Shown here: positions 47,567-56,759 of the stretch, piece after piece | Numbering within the stretch: position 1 is the first letter of the stretch | Layout: every line of letters begins with the position of its first letter | Virus record (IMG/VR): IMGVR_UViG_3300037234_000386 | Location: 1 to 64,000 of that record | Strand: one strand, 5' to 3' | Origin: a virus | DNA length: 64,000 nt | Translations under genes and position numbers: made by a program | Notes under the pieces: generated by a model | Told to the model about the DNA's origin: nothing | The model's database searches: none | What the model saw: only the letters and a program-made list of their open reading frames with translations

Positions 47567-48496
47567 ATGTTATACAAGAACGATGAACCTTACAAATTAT
47601 CAGCGGCAGAACATGGGAAACTTGCAAGAATGTTTCCAAAATTAAAAGGAACAGCTAGTAAAGCAGGAATGCCTCTTAAATTAGTTTATCCTAAAAGCAG
47701 GATAAAAGCGAGTAGGAGTGCGCACAACCTCAAACCAGACAAACCAGCTTCAATAGCATTTCCATTGGTAGCAACAAGAAGAACCGATACGGGAACAGAG
47801 CAGTGGAGATATGCTGATAACAGAGTACATGGTACGAATGGTTCGTTTGTATATTCGCCTGTGATGTTAACTTTTACGGGTAACAAAGTACTTGAACAAT
47901 CAGACATTGAATTAATTTACTGGTTAACCGAAATATGCCCATGGTTAGAGGGTGGTACGAATTGGAATGGAAGAACACCTAAATGCGTTATTGAAAATCT
48001 TATTGCTGAAGCAGATGTTAAAGCTGAAAAACAAAGAGTTTTAGCTGATTTAAAAGCATTGATTTATTCAGACGTAGTGGGATTGAAAGAAGATAAGTTA
48101 AGACTTGTATCTAAAGCTTATTTTATTCGCAACGTAGATGATATGTCATTAGCGCAAGTTCAATTATCATTAGAATTTGAGGTAATGAGAGACAAAACAA
48201 AAGGAATTGCAAATTTCCTTGAACTAGTTGATGCCGAACAGGTATTGATAGTAAAATCAAACATCCAAGTGGCTATTGACAATAGGATTATTTCTTTTGT
48301 TAAAAATCAGAATACATGGTCATGGGTTACTGAGCAGGGGAAGAAAAATGAAGAAATTGTAAAAACGATACCAACGGCAGAACCAAACGAAGCTTTATTT
48401 GATTACTATAATGGGAATCAGGCTTTTGCAGAGCAATTAACAGCAGCATTAAAGGCGGCTAAATTATATACTGGAAAAGACGAGAACGAAGAATAA
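47567..48496 (+). CDS. Structural protein downstream of the capsid
   Basis: 309 residues. A basic N-terminal region (KLARMFPKLKGTASKAGMPLKLVYPKSRIKASR) is followed by a mixed body and an acidic helical end. Its place between capsid and fibre genes suggests a head vertex, head-to-tail joining or internal protein. No motif recognised. The start has CAGCTATG context, and a 12-base perfect hairpin follows. Confidence 0.55.
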   Translation: MLYKNDEPYKLSAAEHGKLARMFPKLKGTASKAGMPLKLVYPKSRIKASRSAHNLKPDKPASIAFPLVATRRTDTGTEQWRYADNRVHGTNGSFVYSPVMLTFTGNKVLEQSDIELIYWLTEICPWLEGGTNWNGRTPKCVIENLIAEADVKAEKQRVLADLKALIYSDVVGLKEDKLRLVSKAYFIRNVDDMSLAQVQLSLEFEVMRDKTKGIANFLELVDAEQVLIVKSNIQVAIDNRIISFVKNQNTWSWVTEQGKKNEEIVKTIPTAEPNEALFDYYNGNQAFAEQLTAALKAAKLYTGKDENEE

Positions 48497-48520
48497 AAAA
48501 GGCTTTGTGAAAATATATTT

Positions 48521-48554
48521 AACGTGCCGTATTTCTAGTAGGATACGGCACGTT
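48521..48554 (+). terminator. Long hairpin between the 309-residue and giant fibre genes
   Basis: AACGTGCCGTAT (48521-48532) is perfectly complementary to ATACGGCACGTT (48543-48554), loop of 10. The T-run is short (TTTG), so termination may be weak or the hairpin may protect the RNA end. It lies 24 bases after the upstream stop. Confidence 0.7.
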
Positions 48555-48573
48555 TGCTTAAAAAACTAAAGTT

Positions 48574-51500
48574 ATGGCAGATGCTATTTTAACATTTGAT
48601 TTAAACCAACAACCAAAGCGCATTATAGTTGAGGACAACCTTGATTATGGAGCACAGGGTTGGGATATTAATGATGTAGTTGCCGTAATTACATTTACAG
48701 GAACAGAAGGGGTAATTTATGAAAACACAGATTTCAACAGTCCAGATATAGTTCCTGCTACTAGTTTATTAATGACTACAGTAGTACCATTGCCATTAGA
48801 CCCATTAACCGATTATACAGAAGTATTAAAAGGAAATTATACGCTAAAAGTTACGTGGTACAATAGCGTACTGGATGAAGAATATGAGTTTTTAGACACC
48901 TATCAATATGATTTTGAATTACCTGTTATTGCAAACGTAGCAGTATCGGGGCCATATTCAGGAACACTTACCTCAACAGATACGACTGTTTATGGCAGCA
49001 ATGTATATCAGCTTACACGCGAACATAGAATAAAATACCCAACACAACTACCAGGACCACCAGCAGATATTGTTAGCTCAAATGCCGAAATAGTTGTCAC
49101 ACCAATATATACCAATAAGTGGACTATTGAAATAACCTCATCTGTAGAATATAGTAATCCAGATGAATTAAGGATTTTATGGGATGGTTATGGTGAGTTT
49201 TTCGAATGTGTATATGGTAGTTGTATTTCGGCAATGTACGATGCAATCAACACCATGCTAATAGGATATTACGAAGATTTAGCATGTCAATCATACAACC
49301 AAGAAGCTTATCAAAAAAGGCTTGTAATAGTCAACACAGCATGGCATTTATTAAATATAGCCTATATCGCAGGAGATGTTGATGAAGCCGATGCACAAAG
49401 CTATGTTATCCAAGAACAAGTAGAATGGACAGGTTCAGGAACATGTGATGGAACGACTTCTATATTGGTAATTCCATGTCCTCCTTATAGTGGTGGTGGT
49501 GGAAGTGGTGATTATGTCTTTGAAAATGGATTGACACAATCAGGATCACCAATTCCATTAGTTCATCTTGGAGGAACATTAATAGAAGCTACCACGATAG
49601 GAGTAGGTGCCTTTGATTTAATCGTTGCTGGAACAGGTGGTGGTAATGTAGTTTCAAATAGAGTTAGTGCAGCTACGGGTGTTACAAGCACTCATTCTGA
49701 CGGAACAAATGAAGGAAGAGTTTATGTTGCAGCAGATAAAGTTACCTTAGAACGTGCTGATTTAGGAACACCAGCAAATACAAGAGGATATGAAATAGTA
49801 GCTGCGGGTATTGTTGAAAAAGCGGATTATACAGCAGGATATGGAGCAAGAAATCTTGTTGCAAAAAGCTATGTAGATGATACATTTCTTTTAAAAGCAG
49901 CAGGTTCATTTCATGCTTATCCAGCAAAGGGGACTCCAATAGGAGCTGATATTGTGCTTATCGAGGATAGTGCAGATGGATATGCTAAAAAAGAAGTTTT
50001 ATTATCAAATTTAATAAGCGCATCAACATTTATATCATTAACAGATACTATTGACAATTATACAAATCAAGCAAACTTTGCATTAGTTGTAAACGCAACA
50101 GCAGATGCCGTTGCTTCATACGATTTAACACAAACATACATCCACACTACAACAGCAGGACAAATAAATGGATTAACAGGAAAAGCAACTCCCGTAGGTG
50201 CAGACGTTATATTGATTGAGGATAGTGAGGACTCTTTTAATAAAAAACAAATACCATTAAGTGCCATTCCAAGTGCTTCTCAAACTTATTTAGATTTAAC
50301 TGACACAGACAATGATTATACTGGTTTTGGTGGTTATTTATTGCAAGTAAAAGGAACAGAAGACGGAATCGAATTTGCAACTTCTTCAGGATGGGTTCCG
50401 GTAACGGGAGGTTCGTTTACGGGTGTTGTTTCTTTTGTAACATCAAACGACAGACCTATAATTTTAAAACAAACAGGAACGGGTGGAACACCGGGAATAC
50501 CGCAAGGAGGAAATAACTATATCTCTTTCCAAGATGGAGATGGTGATGAGCAGGGGTTCATGGGAATCGATAGTTCTGGAAATATTTATTTAAAAACATC
50601 AGTAACGGGTCAGAAGGTTTATGTAGACAATTCCTTATTTGTAAATGGAGATGGTGCTGTTACTGGTAGTTTAGCTGTTGGTAAAAGTACAGCAACCTCT
50701 GTATTAGATGTAGAAGGAGATGTGAAAATAATATATTCAGGAGCCAATCCCAGTTTATCTATAACTAACGATAGCGCAAGCGACACTCTATATTTGATAA
50801 AAACAACATCTCAAGGCACAGACAGATTTAACATTACTTCAAGTGGAATAGGGTTTTTAGAGAAACAATTAGGAATAGGTATAGAAACCTCTATAAGTAA
50901 ATTACACGTTTACCAAAATGACACTACAACAGATGCTACCACAGGAATAACAATAGAACAAGATGGCACAGGAGATGCTGCTCTACAATACTTATTAACA
51001 GGAGGACAAAGATGGGTTGTTGGGATTGATAATTCCGATGGAGATAAATACAAAATAGCTTCAAGCGCAGACTTGAATACTGATGCGAGAATAACAATTG
51101 ATCCTAGCAGTGGATATTTCGGTATTGGGAAAGACCCATCATCACAATTAGATGTCAATGGAGATGTTTCTATAAAAGGGAAAGGAATGTTAAAAACAGG
51201 AACTAGATCTGGAGATGTACATGTTTTTATTGGAGATTACGATGGATATGCATTTGATTCAATTGGTTTGTATGTAGATAATGAAGAGGCATTAACTTTA
51301 TACGGTGGACATAGAGCTGGATTTGGAATCATTGATCCTAATTACAACATACATGCTTATCAAGATACCAATGGGAGTGTATATGTAGCCGCTGAAAACA
51401 TAAGCACAGGAGGTTCTGCTTTGGCTGGAACAATATACAAGAACGCCACAAGCGAATTTAAATCATATATCGCAGGAGTAAACTACTCCATAGAATCTAG

Positions 51501-53145
51501 TTATGCCGACACCGTTGTAATAAGCACAGATGCTACAGGAGGAATAGTATTACAAGGCGATGAAATTAAAATGGAGAATACGGCTGGTGATATTGTTTTT
51601 AGAATGAAAGATGATAGTCTTGTTGTAGGTAGCGATTGGGCTAATTTAGGATATGACCTTGGTGTGGTAAAAAATTCTGGTACAGGAGCTACGTGGGCAG
51701 GTGTTCAAAACTTAGCAGGTAATGGCACAGCAAGACTAGAGGCTTCTGTCCAAGGAGCCGGTTATACTTGGTTAGAACACTATGGGTATGTTGGGGGTGA
51801 ACAACCATTTACGCTATTGTTTGGTTCTCATGATGTTCGCATATTTACCCAATCAAAAATCATGTTAGAAAACACTTTTAATAATCCTATAATAACCATA
51901 GAAAACGATTTATTAAAATTACAAGGAATACCAGAAGATGCGTTTACATTACCTGCATTAGTATGGGATTCGTCAACAGGGCAAGTAAGATGGAGAAATG
52001 TGGCAGCAGGAAGCGCAGGAGAGGCTAATACGGCATCAAACGTAGGTTCTGGAGCAGGATTAATTTACAAACAAAAAGTAGGAGTTAATTTAGAACTGAA
52101 AACATTATTAGCAGGAGCAGGAGTAACTATTACTAATAACACAAGCGATATTACAATAACAGCTGTTTCTAGTGCAGTAACGTGGGGGGACATTACAGGG
52201 AAACCCACAACAATAGCTGGATATGCGATAACCAATGCTTACACGAAGACAGAAACAGATGGTAGATATGTAAGAAAAGATGTTTATACTGAGGATAATT
52301 CCTTTTCAGGAGACTATTTGGTATGGAACTACAGTGGTTCTTCAAATGTTGATTATATAGCATACAACGATACATCAAACACTTTCTTTTTTAGTGCAGA
52401 TGCTTCTATCGGGAACACAATTGCAAACGCAAACGTACAGGCATCAAGTTTTGTAAAACAAGGAGGAACATCTTCACAGTTCTTAAAAGCAAATGGAACC
52501 GTTGATTCAAACACTTATCTGACTTCATATAGTGAGACTGACACATTATCAAGCGTGGTTGCTAGAGGAAATTCAACATCTTCAAGCATTTCAGTAGGAG
52601 CTATAACGGGAACTTCTTTTTTGAATTTAACTAGCAATGGTTCTTATGTTAATATGAGAAGTAGTGCTGGGGATATTAGATCGTTATTCATAGAAAATGG
52701 CGGAAGGCTTTTGTATAGCGGTGTGGTGGTTGCAATGTTTCCATCAACAATATCTGGAGGAAGTCCAAATTCTTCTGGTTCTACAACCCATACTCACGCT
52801 ATAAGTTTAACCCCTAATTATGTAATATTCCCATTTGATCTTGAAGCAATTTCAGGAACATACAATTGGGATGTTTTAGCGAAGCCAAATATTAGAGATG
52901 CGACAATTGGATCGGGTACTGTAACTATAAATGTGACAAGTACTGGAACTAGTGGAATGAGTGGAATGTGTCGATTTACAAGTGGTGCATCTGCAACAAC
53001 ATTAGTGTTAAAATACAACGGATTTACTACAGGAGTGTGGGTTGATGTGGGAGCTAAGTTAACTTTAGATCCGTCAACTAAATATTTTTTAACATTTGTA
53101 AATTCAGATGGAACTTATATTTTTAATTTAGCTAAATACGTATAA
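48574..53145 (+). CDS. Giant tail fibre / adhesin-like protein with internal repeats
   Basis: 1523 residues. Residues about 1-300 form a base domain (including ECVYGSCISAMYDAINTMLIGYYEDLACQSYNQEAYQ), then a Gly-Ser linker SGGGGSGD near 306-313. Two copies of an about 87-residue module follow (GADIVLIEDSADGYAKKE near 450; GADVILIEDSEDSFNKKQ near 537). A long Thr/Ser/Gly-rich stem contains trimeric-fibre-like units (GIGKDPSSQLDVNGDVSIKG). The C-terminal domain is beta-rich. It is likely the main receptor-binding fibre. The stem resembles other phage fibres that trimerise. Confidence 0.7.
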   Translation: MADAILTFDLNQQPKRIIVEDNLDYGAQGWDINDVVAVITFTGTEGVIYENTDFNSPDIVPATSLLMTTVVPLPLDPLTDYTEVLKGNYTLKVTWYNSVLDEEYEFLDTYQYDFELPVIANVAVSGPYSGTLTSTDTTVYGSNVYQLTREHRIKYPTQLPGPPADIVSSNAEIVVTPIYTNKWTIEITSSVEYSNPDELRILWDGYGEFFECVYGSCISAMYDAINTMLIGYYEDLACQSYNQEAYQKRLVIVNTAWHLLNIAYIAGDVDEADAQSYVIQEQVEWTGSGTCDGTTSILVIPCPPYSGGGGSGDYVFENGLTQSGSPIPLVHLGGTLIEATTIGVGAFDLIVAGTGGGNVVSNRVSAATGVTSTHSDGTNEGRVYVAADKVTLERADLGTPANTRGYEIVAAGIVEKADYTAGYGARNLVAKSYVDDTFLLKAAGSFHAYPAKGTPIGADIVLIEDSADGYAKKEVLLSNLISASTFISLTDTIDNYTNQANFALVVNATADAVASYDLTQTYIHTTTAGQINGLTGKATPVGADVILIEDSEDSFNKKQIPLSAIPSASQTYLDLTDTDNDYTGFGGYLLQVKGTEDGIEFATSSGWVPVTGGSFTGVVSFVTSNDRPIILKQTGTGGTPGIPQGGNNYISFQDGDGDEQGFMGIDSSGNIYLKTSVTGQKVYVDNSLFVNGDGAVTGSLAVGKSTATSVLDVEGDVKIIYSGANPSLSITNDSASDTLYLIKTTSQGTDRFNITSSGIGFLEKQLGIGIETSISKLHVYQNDTTTDATTGITIEQDGTGDAALQYLLTGGQRWVVGIDNSDGDKYKIASSADLNTDARITIDPSSGYFGIGKDPSSQLDVNGDVSIKGKGMLKTGTRSGDVHVFIGDYDGYAFDSIGLYVDNEEALTLYGGHRAGFGIIDPNYNIHAYQDTNGSVYVAAENISTGGSALAGTIYKNATSEFKSYIAGVNYSIESSYADTVVISTDATGGIVLQGDEIKMENTAGDIVFRMKDDSLVVGSDWANLGYDLGVVKNSGTGATWAGVQNLAGNGTARLEASVQGAGYTWLEHYGYVGGEQPFTLLFGSHDVRIFTQSKIMLENTFNNPIITIENDLLKLQGIPEDAFTLPALVWDSSTGQVRWRNVAAGSAGEANTASNVGSGAGLIYKQKVGVNLELKTLLAGAGVTITNNTSDITITAVSSAVTWGDITGKPTTIAGYAITNAYTKTETDGRYVRKDVYTEDNSFSGDYLVWNYSGSSNVDYIAYNDTSNTFFFSADASIGNTIANANVQASSFVKQGGTSSQFLKANGTVDSNTYLTSYSETDTLSSVVARGNSTSSSISVGAITGTSFLNLTSNGSYVNMRSSAGDIRSLFIENGGRLLYSGVVVAMFPSTISGGSPNSSGSTTHTHAISLTPNYVIFPFDLEAISGTYNWDVLAKPNIRDATIGSGTVTINVTSTGTSGMSGMCRFTSGASATTLVLKYNGFTTGVWVDVGAKLTLDPSTKYFLTFVNSDGTYIFNLAKYV

Positions 53146-53150
53146 CAATT

Positions 53151-53825
53151 ATGTTTATACCACTAGTACACGGACAGAATAGAAATGGTGCAAAAAAAGA
53201 GTATGGCTCTTTATATAATTGGTTTGTGGTAGAAAATGATTCATTAAATTTAATTACAGGATTGCACGTTCCAGATATTGACGAAACACATACTTTAGCA
53301 TCTTATTTAGGAGGAATTTCAATTGCTGGTGGTAAATTGAAAGAAATAGGATTTTATAATTGGCTAAGTCCAAATACAGGAGCAACTAATGAAGTTAACT
53401 TTACTGCGCTACCTGGAGGATTCAGATCTAAACATGGAACGTTTGAGGGGGTAGGAGAGGTTTTTAACTTTTGGACTACTACTAGAGAGCCGCTAATAGA
53501 ACTTGCTGATAATCGAAGAATTTACGATAATTCTGCTGAATTAGATTGGTGGGGTGATGAATTTGAGTTAGGATATAATATTAGATGTATGAGAGAATTA
53601 ACAGCAGGAGAGCAATCGTCATATTCAGATGGAGATATTGTAGAATATAAATTAGATTATGACGATAACTTTTACGCCATTATTAAAATAGGAACACAAG
53701 GATGGATTCATATGAATTTAAAAACAACCCATTATTTAAATGGTATTGCAATTCCAAATATAACAAATGATACGATATGGCAAAACATACGAGCACCAGC
53801 CAGATGCACATATAACAATGAGTAA
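53151..53825 (+). CDS. FISUMP (C-type-lectin-like) tail protein, permuted layout
   Basis: 224 residues. YGSLYNWFVVENDSLNL near 18-34, then LGGISIAGGKLKEIGFYNWLSPNTGATNEVNFTALPGGFRSK, then GYNIRCMRE near 143 is the later part of the Fibrobacter-type major paralogous (FISUMP) domain. The C-terminal YAIIKIGTQGWIHMNLKTTHYLNGIAIPNI, then CTYNNE is the part that normally comes first. The domain thus appears permuted, an order I recall from some Bacteroidota phage tails. A surface-binding role at the fibre tip is likely. Confidence 0.65.
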   Translation: MFIPLVHGQNRNGAKKEYGSLYNWFVVENDSLNLITGLHVPDIDETHTLASYLGGISIAGGKLKEIGFYNWLSPNTGATNEVNFTALPGGFRSKHGTFEGVGEVFNFWTTTREPLIELADNRRIYDNSAELDWWGDEFELGYNIRCMRELTAGEQSSYSDGDIVEYKLDYDDNFYAIIKIGTQGWIHMNLKTTHYLNGIAIPNITNDTIWQNIRAPARCTYNNE

Positions 53826-53832
53826 GAAAACA

Positions 53833-53943
53833 ATGTTTAACTTAACACATACAATAATGAATAAATCACAGCCGATTAAACCGACAACACCAAAAACGAA
53901 GAAGACAACAACTAGTACTAAGCCAAAAACAAAAAAGAAGTAA
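53833..53943 (+). CDS. Tiny Lys/Thr-rich basic protein
   Basis: 36 residues from ATG 53833 (or 28 from ATG 53857), made almost wholly of Lys, Thr, Pro and Ser after the first residues (KPTTPKTKKTTTSTKPKTKKK). Its TAA overlaps the next ATG (TAATG). A similar tiny protein is encoded at 56001-56108, and both are probably DNA-condensing or virion-internal peptides (inference). Confidence 0.55.
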   Translation: MFNLTHTIMNKSQPIKPTTPKTKKTTTSTKPKTKKK

Positions 53944-54392
53944 TGGATAGGTTTAGTAAAATACTAAGGGTAATGCCTGTCGTTCTATTTATTATAGGGC
54001 GATGGGTATTTGATGCTTTTTCTCCTAGCATTAGTGATTTTGCTGAAATAACATTAATCAACAATTCTCCAATGATAACTAGCTGGCAAGTGTTTTATTA
54101 CATAACGCTAGATCTATCATGGTTACTTCACTTATTGAATTTGAGATTAAAAGAAAATGTGGATAACTACAAATCTTTTTACAGCATATTAGGATTGTCT
54201 TTTTTAATAGACATTTATTTTAATATTTCCAAAATAGGGATGGATTTTGATGAATATGTAGTCTCGATAACGAATTACGAACAAAATATTTTGACAGCAG
54301 GATTAATATGTGCTTTACTGTTAATTTTGCTAGTAAAAATATTAAGTCAATTAAAATCATTAACTTGGTTAAAAATAAAAAACCATGCCTAA
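53943..54392 (+). CDS. Multi-pass membrane protein, holin candidate
   Basis: 149 residues with three to four hydrophobic segments (about 9-27; 46-67; 80-98; 117-137) and basic ends. Its place beside a one-pass coiled-coil protein fits a holin plus partner, but no peptidoglycan hydrolase is visible nearby. Overlaps the tiny basic gene (TAATG) and the next gene by 8 bases. Confidence 0.5.
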   Translation: MDRFSKILRVMPVVLFIIGRWVFDAFSPSISDFAEITLINNSPMITSWQVFYYITLDLSWLLHLLNLRLKENVDNYKSFYSILGLSFLIDIYFNISKIGMDFDEYVVSITNYEQNILTAGLICALLLILLVKILSQLKSLTWLKIKNHA

Positions 54393-54714
54393 AACAGTCA
54401 TTGAAAAAATAATAATAGCAGTAGTCTCGCTGCTTATAGGCGCAGGATGCCTTTCTTTAGCGACAAACGCTATTAATGCAGCTTCAACAGATGATCTTAA
54501 AGATGCTGTCGTTAGTATGGAGGATTACACCAATACTGCCATGAAAAATCATGAAGAAAAAGAGTCTGTTAAATATGATAATATGGTAGAAAAACTTAAT
54601 ACTGTATATAACAGGCAAGAATGGATGTTTTTGAGAGAACTAAAAAAAGCCGACAAGGCTGCTTATATAAAGGAACTAGAGGAAATTGAACAGCGTAAAA
54701 TAAAGCGTAATTGA
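54385..54714 (+). CDS. One-pass membrane protein with coiled coil, possible lysis accessory
   Basis: 109 residues: a membrane helix near 7-28 (IEKIIIAVVSLLIGAGCLSLA) followed by a long helical region (residues 35-109, coiled-coil-like, Lys/Glu-rich). The layout resembles phage spanin-like or holin-accessory proteins, with a Cys near the helix end (GAGC) that could be a lipobox, though weak. Confidence 0.45.
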   Translation: MPKTVIEKIIIAVVSLLIGAGCLSLATNAINAASTDDLKDAVVSMEDYTNTAMKNHEEKESVKYDNMVEKLNTVYNRQEWMFLRELKKADKAAYIKELEEIEQRKIKRN

Positions 54715-54765
54715 TTAATAGCTAATAATTTCATAACTTTATAAAAAATTAAATCACACAATACT

Positions 54766-55263
54766 ATGAAAAAGAAAGAGATATATGACTTTAGTAAAGG
54801 GCTAGACGAATCGGCATTTGAACACCCTAGTATTACTTACATAGTGAATGTAAACAAGCGTGAGGTAAAGGAGCGCATAGAAGACATGGAGAAGTGTGTT
54901 GAACCGGATGAGGAAATGAAAAAATTCACTGAGGAGAGAAGGGTTTTGGCTGAGAAACACGCTAAGAAAAATGAAGACGGTAGTTCTAAAACGATTAATA
55001 TAGAAGGACAACTTCCATATTACGACATAGAAGGGCAATTTGACACCAATAGCTCATATAGCAAAGAGTTTGTTAAATTGCAGAAGAAATACAAGGCTAC
55101 TACCGACAAACACGATGCTAAGGTAAAAGCTTTCAACGAGGTACTAATGGAAGAGGAATCTGATTTTAAACCAAAAATGTTATTGCTCAGTGTTTTGGTG
55201 AAACACGAAAAATGTCCTCAATCGGTAATGGATAAAATATTTTATATGATCGATCCATCTTAA
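54766..55263 (+). CDS. Hypothetical structural protein
   Basis: 165 residues, highly charged (MKKKEIYDFSKGLDESAFEHPS, then NKREVKERIEDMEKCVEPDEEMKKFTEERR). It appears as a helical rod followed by a small beta part. It is followed 11 bases later by the first connector-type gene. It could be a virion assembly protein; no family recognised. Confidence 0.5.
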   Translation: MKKKEIYDFSKGLDESAFEHPSITYIVNVNKREVKERIEDMEKCVEPDEEMKKFTEERRVLAEKHAKKNEDGSSKTINIEGQLPYYDIEGQFDTNSSYSKEFVKLQKKYKATTDKHDAKVKAFNEVLMEEESDFKPKMLLLSVLVKHEKCPQSVMDKIFYMIDPS

Positions 55264-55274
55264 AAATTATAATA

Positions 55275-55985
55275 ATGGCATACTTAACGCTTTTTAAACA
55301 ATGGGAACTGGTAGAATACATCGCCAACAAAGATTATCAGGGTAATGTAATTGAACCGGATAGATTTGCTCAGTTGGTAAAAGTTGTTAATATGGACTTG
55401 TTTAAAGTAAAAATGGGTCTTCCAGAAGATTTTAAGATAGGAATGCCATTATCAAGACAATATTTGGATGCCAATCAGACTTTTACAGACGAAACAAAAT
55501 TCCTTAAAGAAAGAGTTCCTGCACAAGTTGTTACCACGGGAGTAATTGCGTATCCTTCCGATTATTTTAGGTTTGATGCAATGACATACGGTTATCAAAG
55601 AAATATTGACGGAACTCCAACAGTTATTCCAAAGATAGTAAACATGCTAACCGTAGCAGATTACTCGGATAGGGCAGGTAATTACACAAAACAACCAACA
55701 ATAAAGAATCCAGTATGTGTTACTAGAAACGATGGTATCTATGTTTATCCAATAACAATAGTAGCCGTAGATTTTAATTACATAAAATATCCAGTAGAAC
55801 CTGTTTTCGCATACAATCAAGAAGCGGGATACATAACAGAAGATGCTGGGGGTTCAACTCAATATGAATGGCCCGAAATATTACTGATGGATTTGACACG
55901 AAGAATACTGTCATACATAGGTATTAACCTGAGAGAGAAGGAGCTACAGCAATATGCAGAAGTTCATAAAGCAATGGGAGACTAA
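55275..55985 (+). CDS. Head-tail connector / ring protein candidate
   Basis: 236 residues. FKQWELVEYIANKDYQGNVIEPDRFAQLVKVVNMDLFKVKMG, then QYLDANQTFTDETKFLKERVPAQVVTTGVIAYPSDYFRFDAM matches small connector proteins that follow capsid genes in crAss-like phages: helix then beta-barrel, with YPSDYFRFDAM typical. Located two genes before the 252-residue ring candidate. Confidence 0.55.
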   Translation: MAYLTLFKQWELVEYIANKDYQGNVIEPDRFAQLVKVVNMDLFKVKMGLPEDFKIGMPLSRQYLDANQTFTDETKFLKERVPAQVVTTGVIAYPSDYFRFDAMTYGYQRNIDGTPTVIPKIVNMLTVADYSDRAGNYTKQPTIKNPVCVTRNDGIYVYPITIVAVDFNYIKYPVEPVFAYNQEAGYITEDAGGSTQYEWPEILLMDLTRRILSYIGINLREKELQQYAEVHKAMGD

Positions 55986-56000
55986 TTAATATACATTATC

Positions 56001-56108
56001 ATGAAAAAAGGTGGAGCAAAAAAGACGGTTAAAAAGACCACAAGTAGCAATGGTAAGAAGACAGTAACGAAAACGACTTCTAGAGCGAAGCCAATACGTA
56101 GGTACTAA
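56001..56108 (+). CDS. Tiny Lys/Thr-rich basic protein, second copy
   Basis: 35 residues (MKKGGAKKTVKKTTSSNGKK, then TVTKTTSRAKPIRRY), very basic. Its TAA overlaps the next ATG (TAATG), exactly like the one at 53833-53943. It may be an internal virion peptide or DNA-binding helper. Confidence 0.55.
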   Translation: MKKGGAKKTVKKTTSSNGKKTVTKTTSRAKPIRRY

Positions 56109-56749
56109 TGAGGAAAATTGAGCTACAGGAACTTGTATTAGATTATTTATCGGGAGGTGATGCGCCTTCCGATGTAAGAGGTAAATATCACTCTGAGATT
56201 ATTAACAATCATGTTAATTTAGCTTACAACGGTGTTGTTTTCAAGATATACATGGAGGGCAAATCTTATAGTGACTATAGTATGCTCGATGCATGGGCTA
56301 GAAACTACACGATCACTATTACAGATATAGATGAACCCAAAGGAAACGTATTATTACCCTATCCACCAGTACAATTGCCTAATAACATGGGAATATTACA
56401 ATTAACTCCTTCAGATGATTTAGTGAATGCTTTTGCTTATAGAGAAACGAATGCCAACGCTGTGTTTGCAGCATTAGAAGTCGCTGCAGTAAGCACAAGG
56501 CCTACGTTTTACATGGAGCAGAACACAGGATCGGGAGTAAACACCCATGTATTAAAGTTAGACAAGATACCAAGTGGATGCACAGAAGTCTTTTTAAAAC
56601 TAATTGTCCCATTGGAACAGGTTGATGATTATGACACCATTGCAATACCAGCAGGGAATGAAGAAAAAATAATAGGGTTTGTAATAGACCTATTAAGAGG
56701 CAAGCGAGATCAAGACACTGTTAACGATGGAATAGCTAATCAGAAATAA
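56108..56749 (+). CDS. Connector/tail-assembly candidate
   Basis: 213 residues. IELQELVLDYLSGGDAPSDVRGKYHSEIINNHVNLAYNGVVFKIYMEGKSY is a helical N-terminus followed by a beta-rich body (NVLLPYPPVQLPNNMGILQLTP, then KLIVPLEQVDDYDTIAIPAGNEEKIIGFVI). The pattern fits the small helical-plus-barrel ring proteins that dock on the portal. Overlaps the tiny basic gene by 3 bases. Confidence 0.5.
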   Translation: MRKIELQELVLDYLSGGDAPSDVRGKYHSEIINNHVNLAYNGVVFKIYMEGKSYSDYSMLDAWARNYTITITDIDEPKGNVLLPYPPVQLPNNMGILQLTPSDDLVNAFAYRETNANAVFAALEVAAVSTRPTFYMEQNTGSGVNTHVLKLDKIPSGCTEVFLKLIVPLEQVDDYDTIAIPAGNEEKIIGFVIDLLRGKRDQDTVNDGIANQK

Positions 56750-56759
56750 AAATTGAATT

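Noticed and set aside
53151-53825. Diversity-generating retroelement target
   Set aside because: The lectin-like fold fits, but there is no reverse transcriptase, template repeat or accessory gene in the window.
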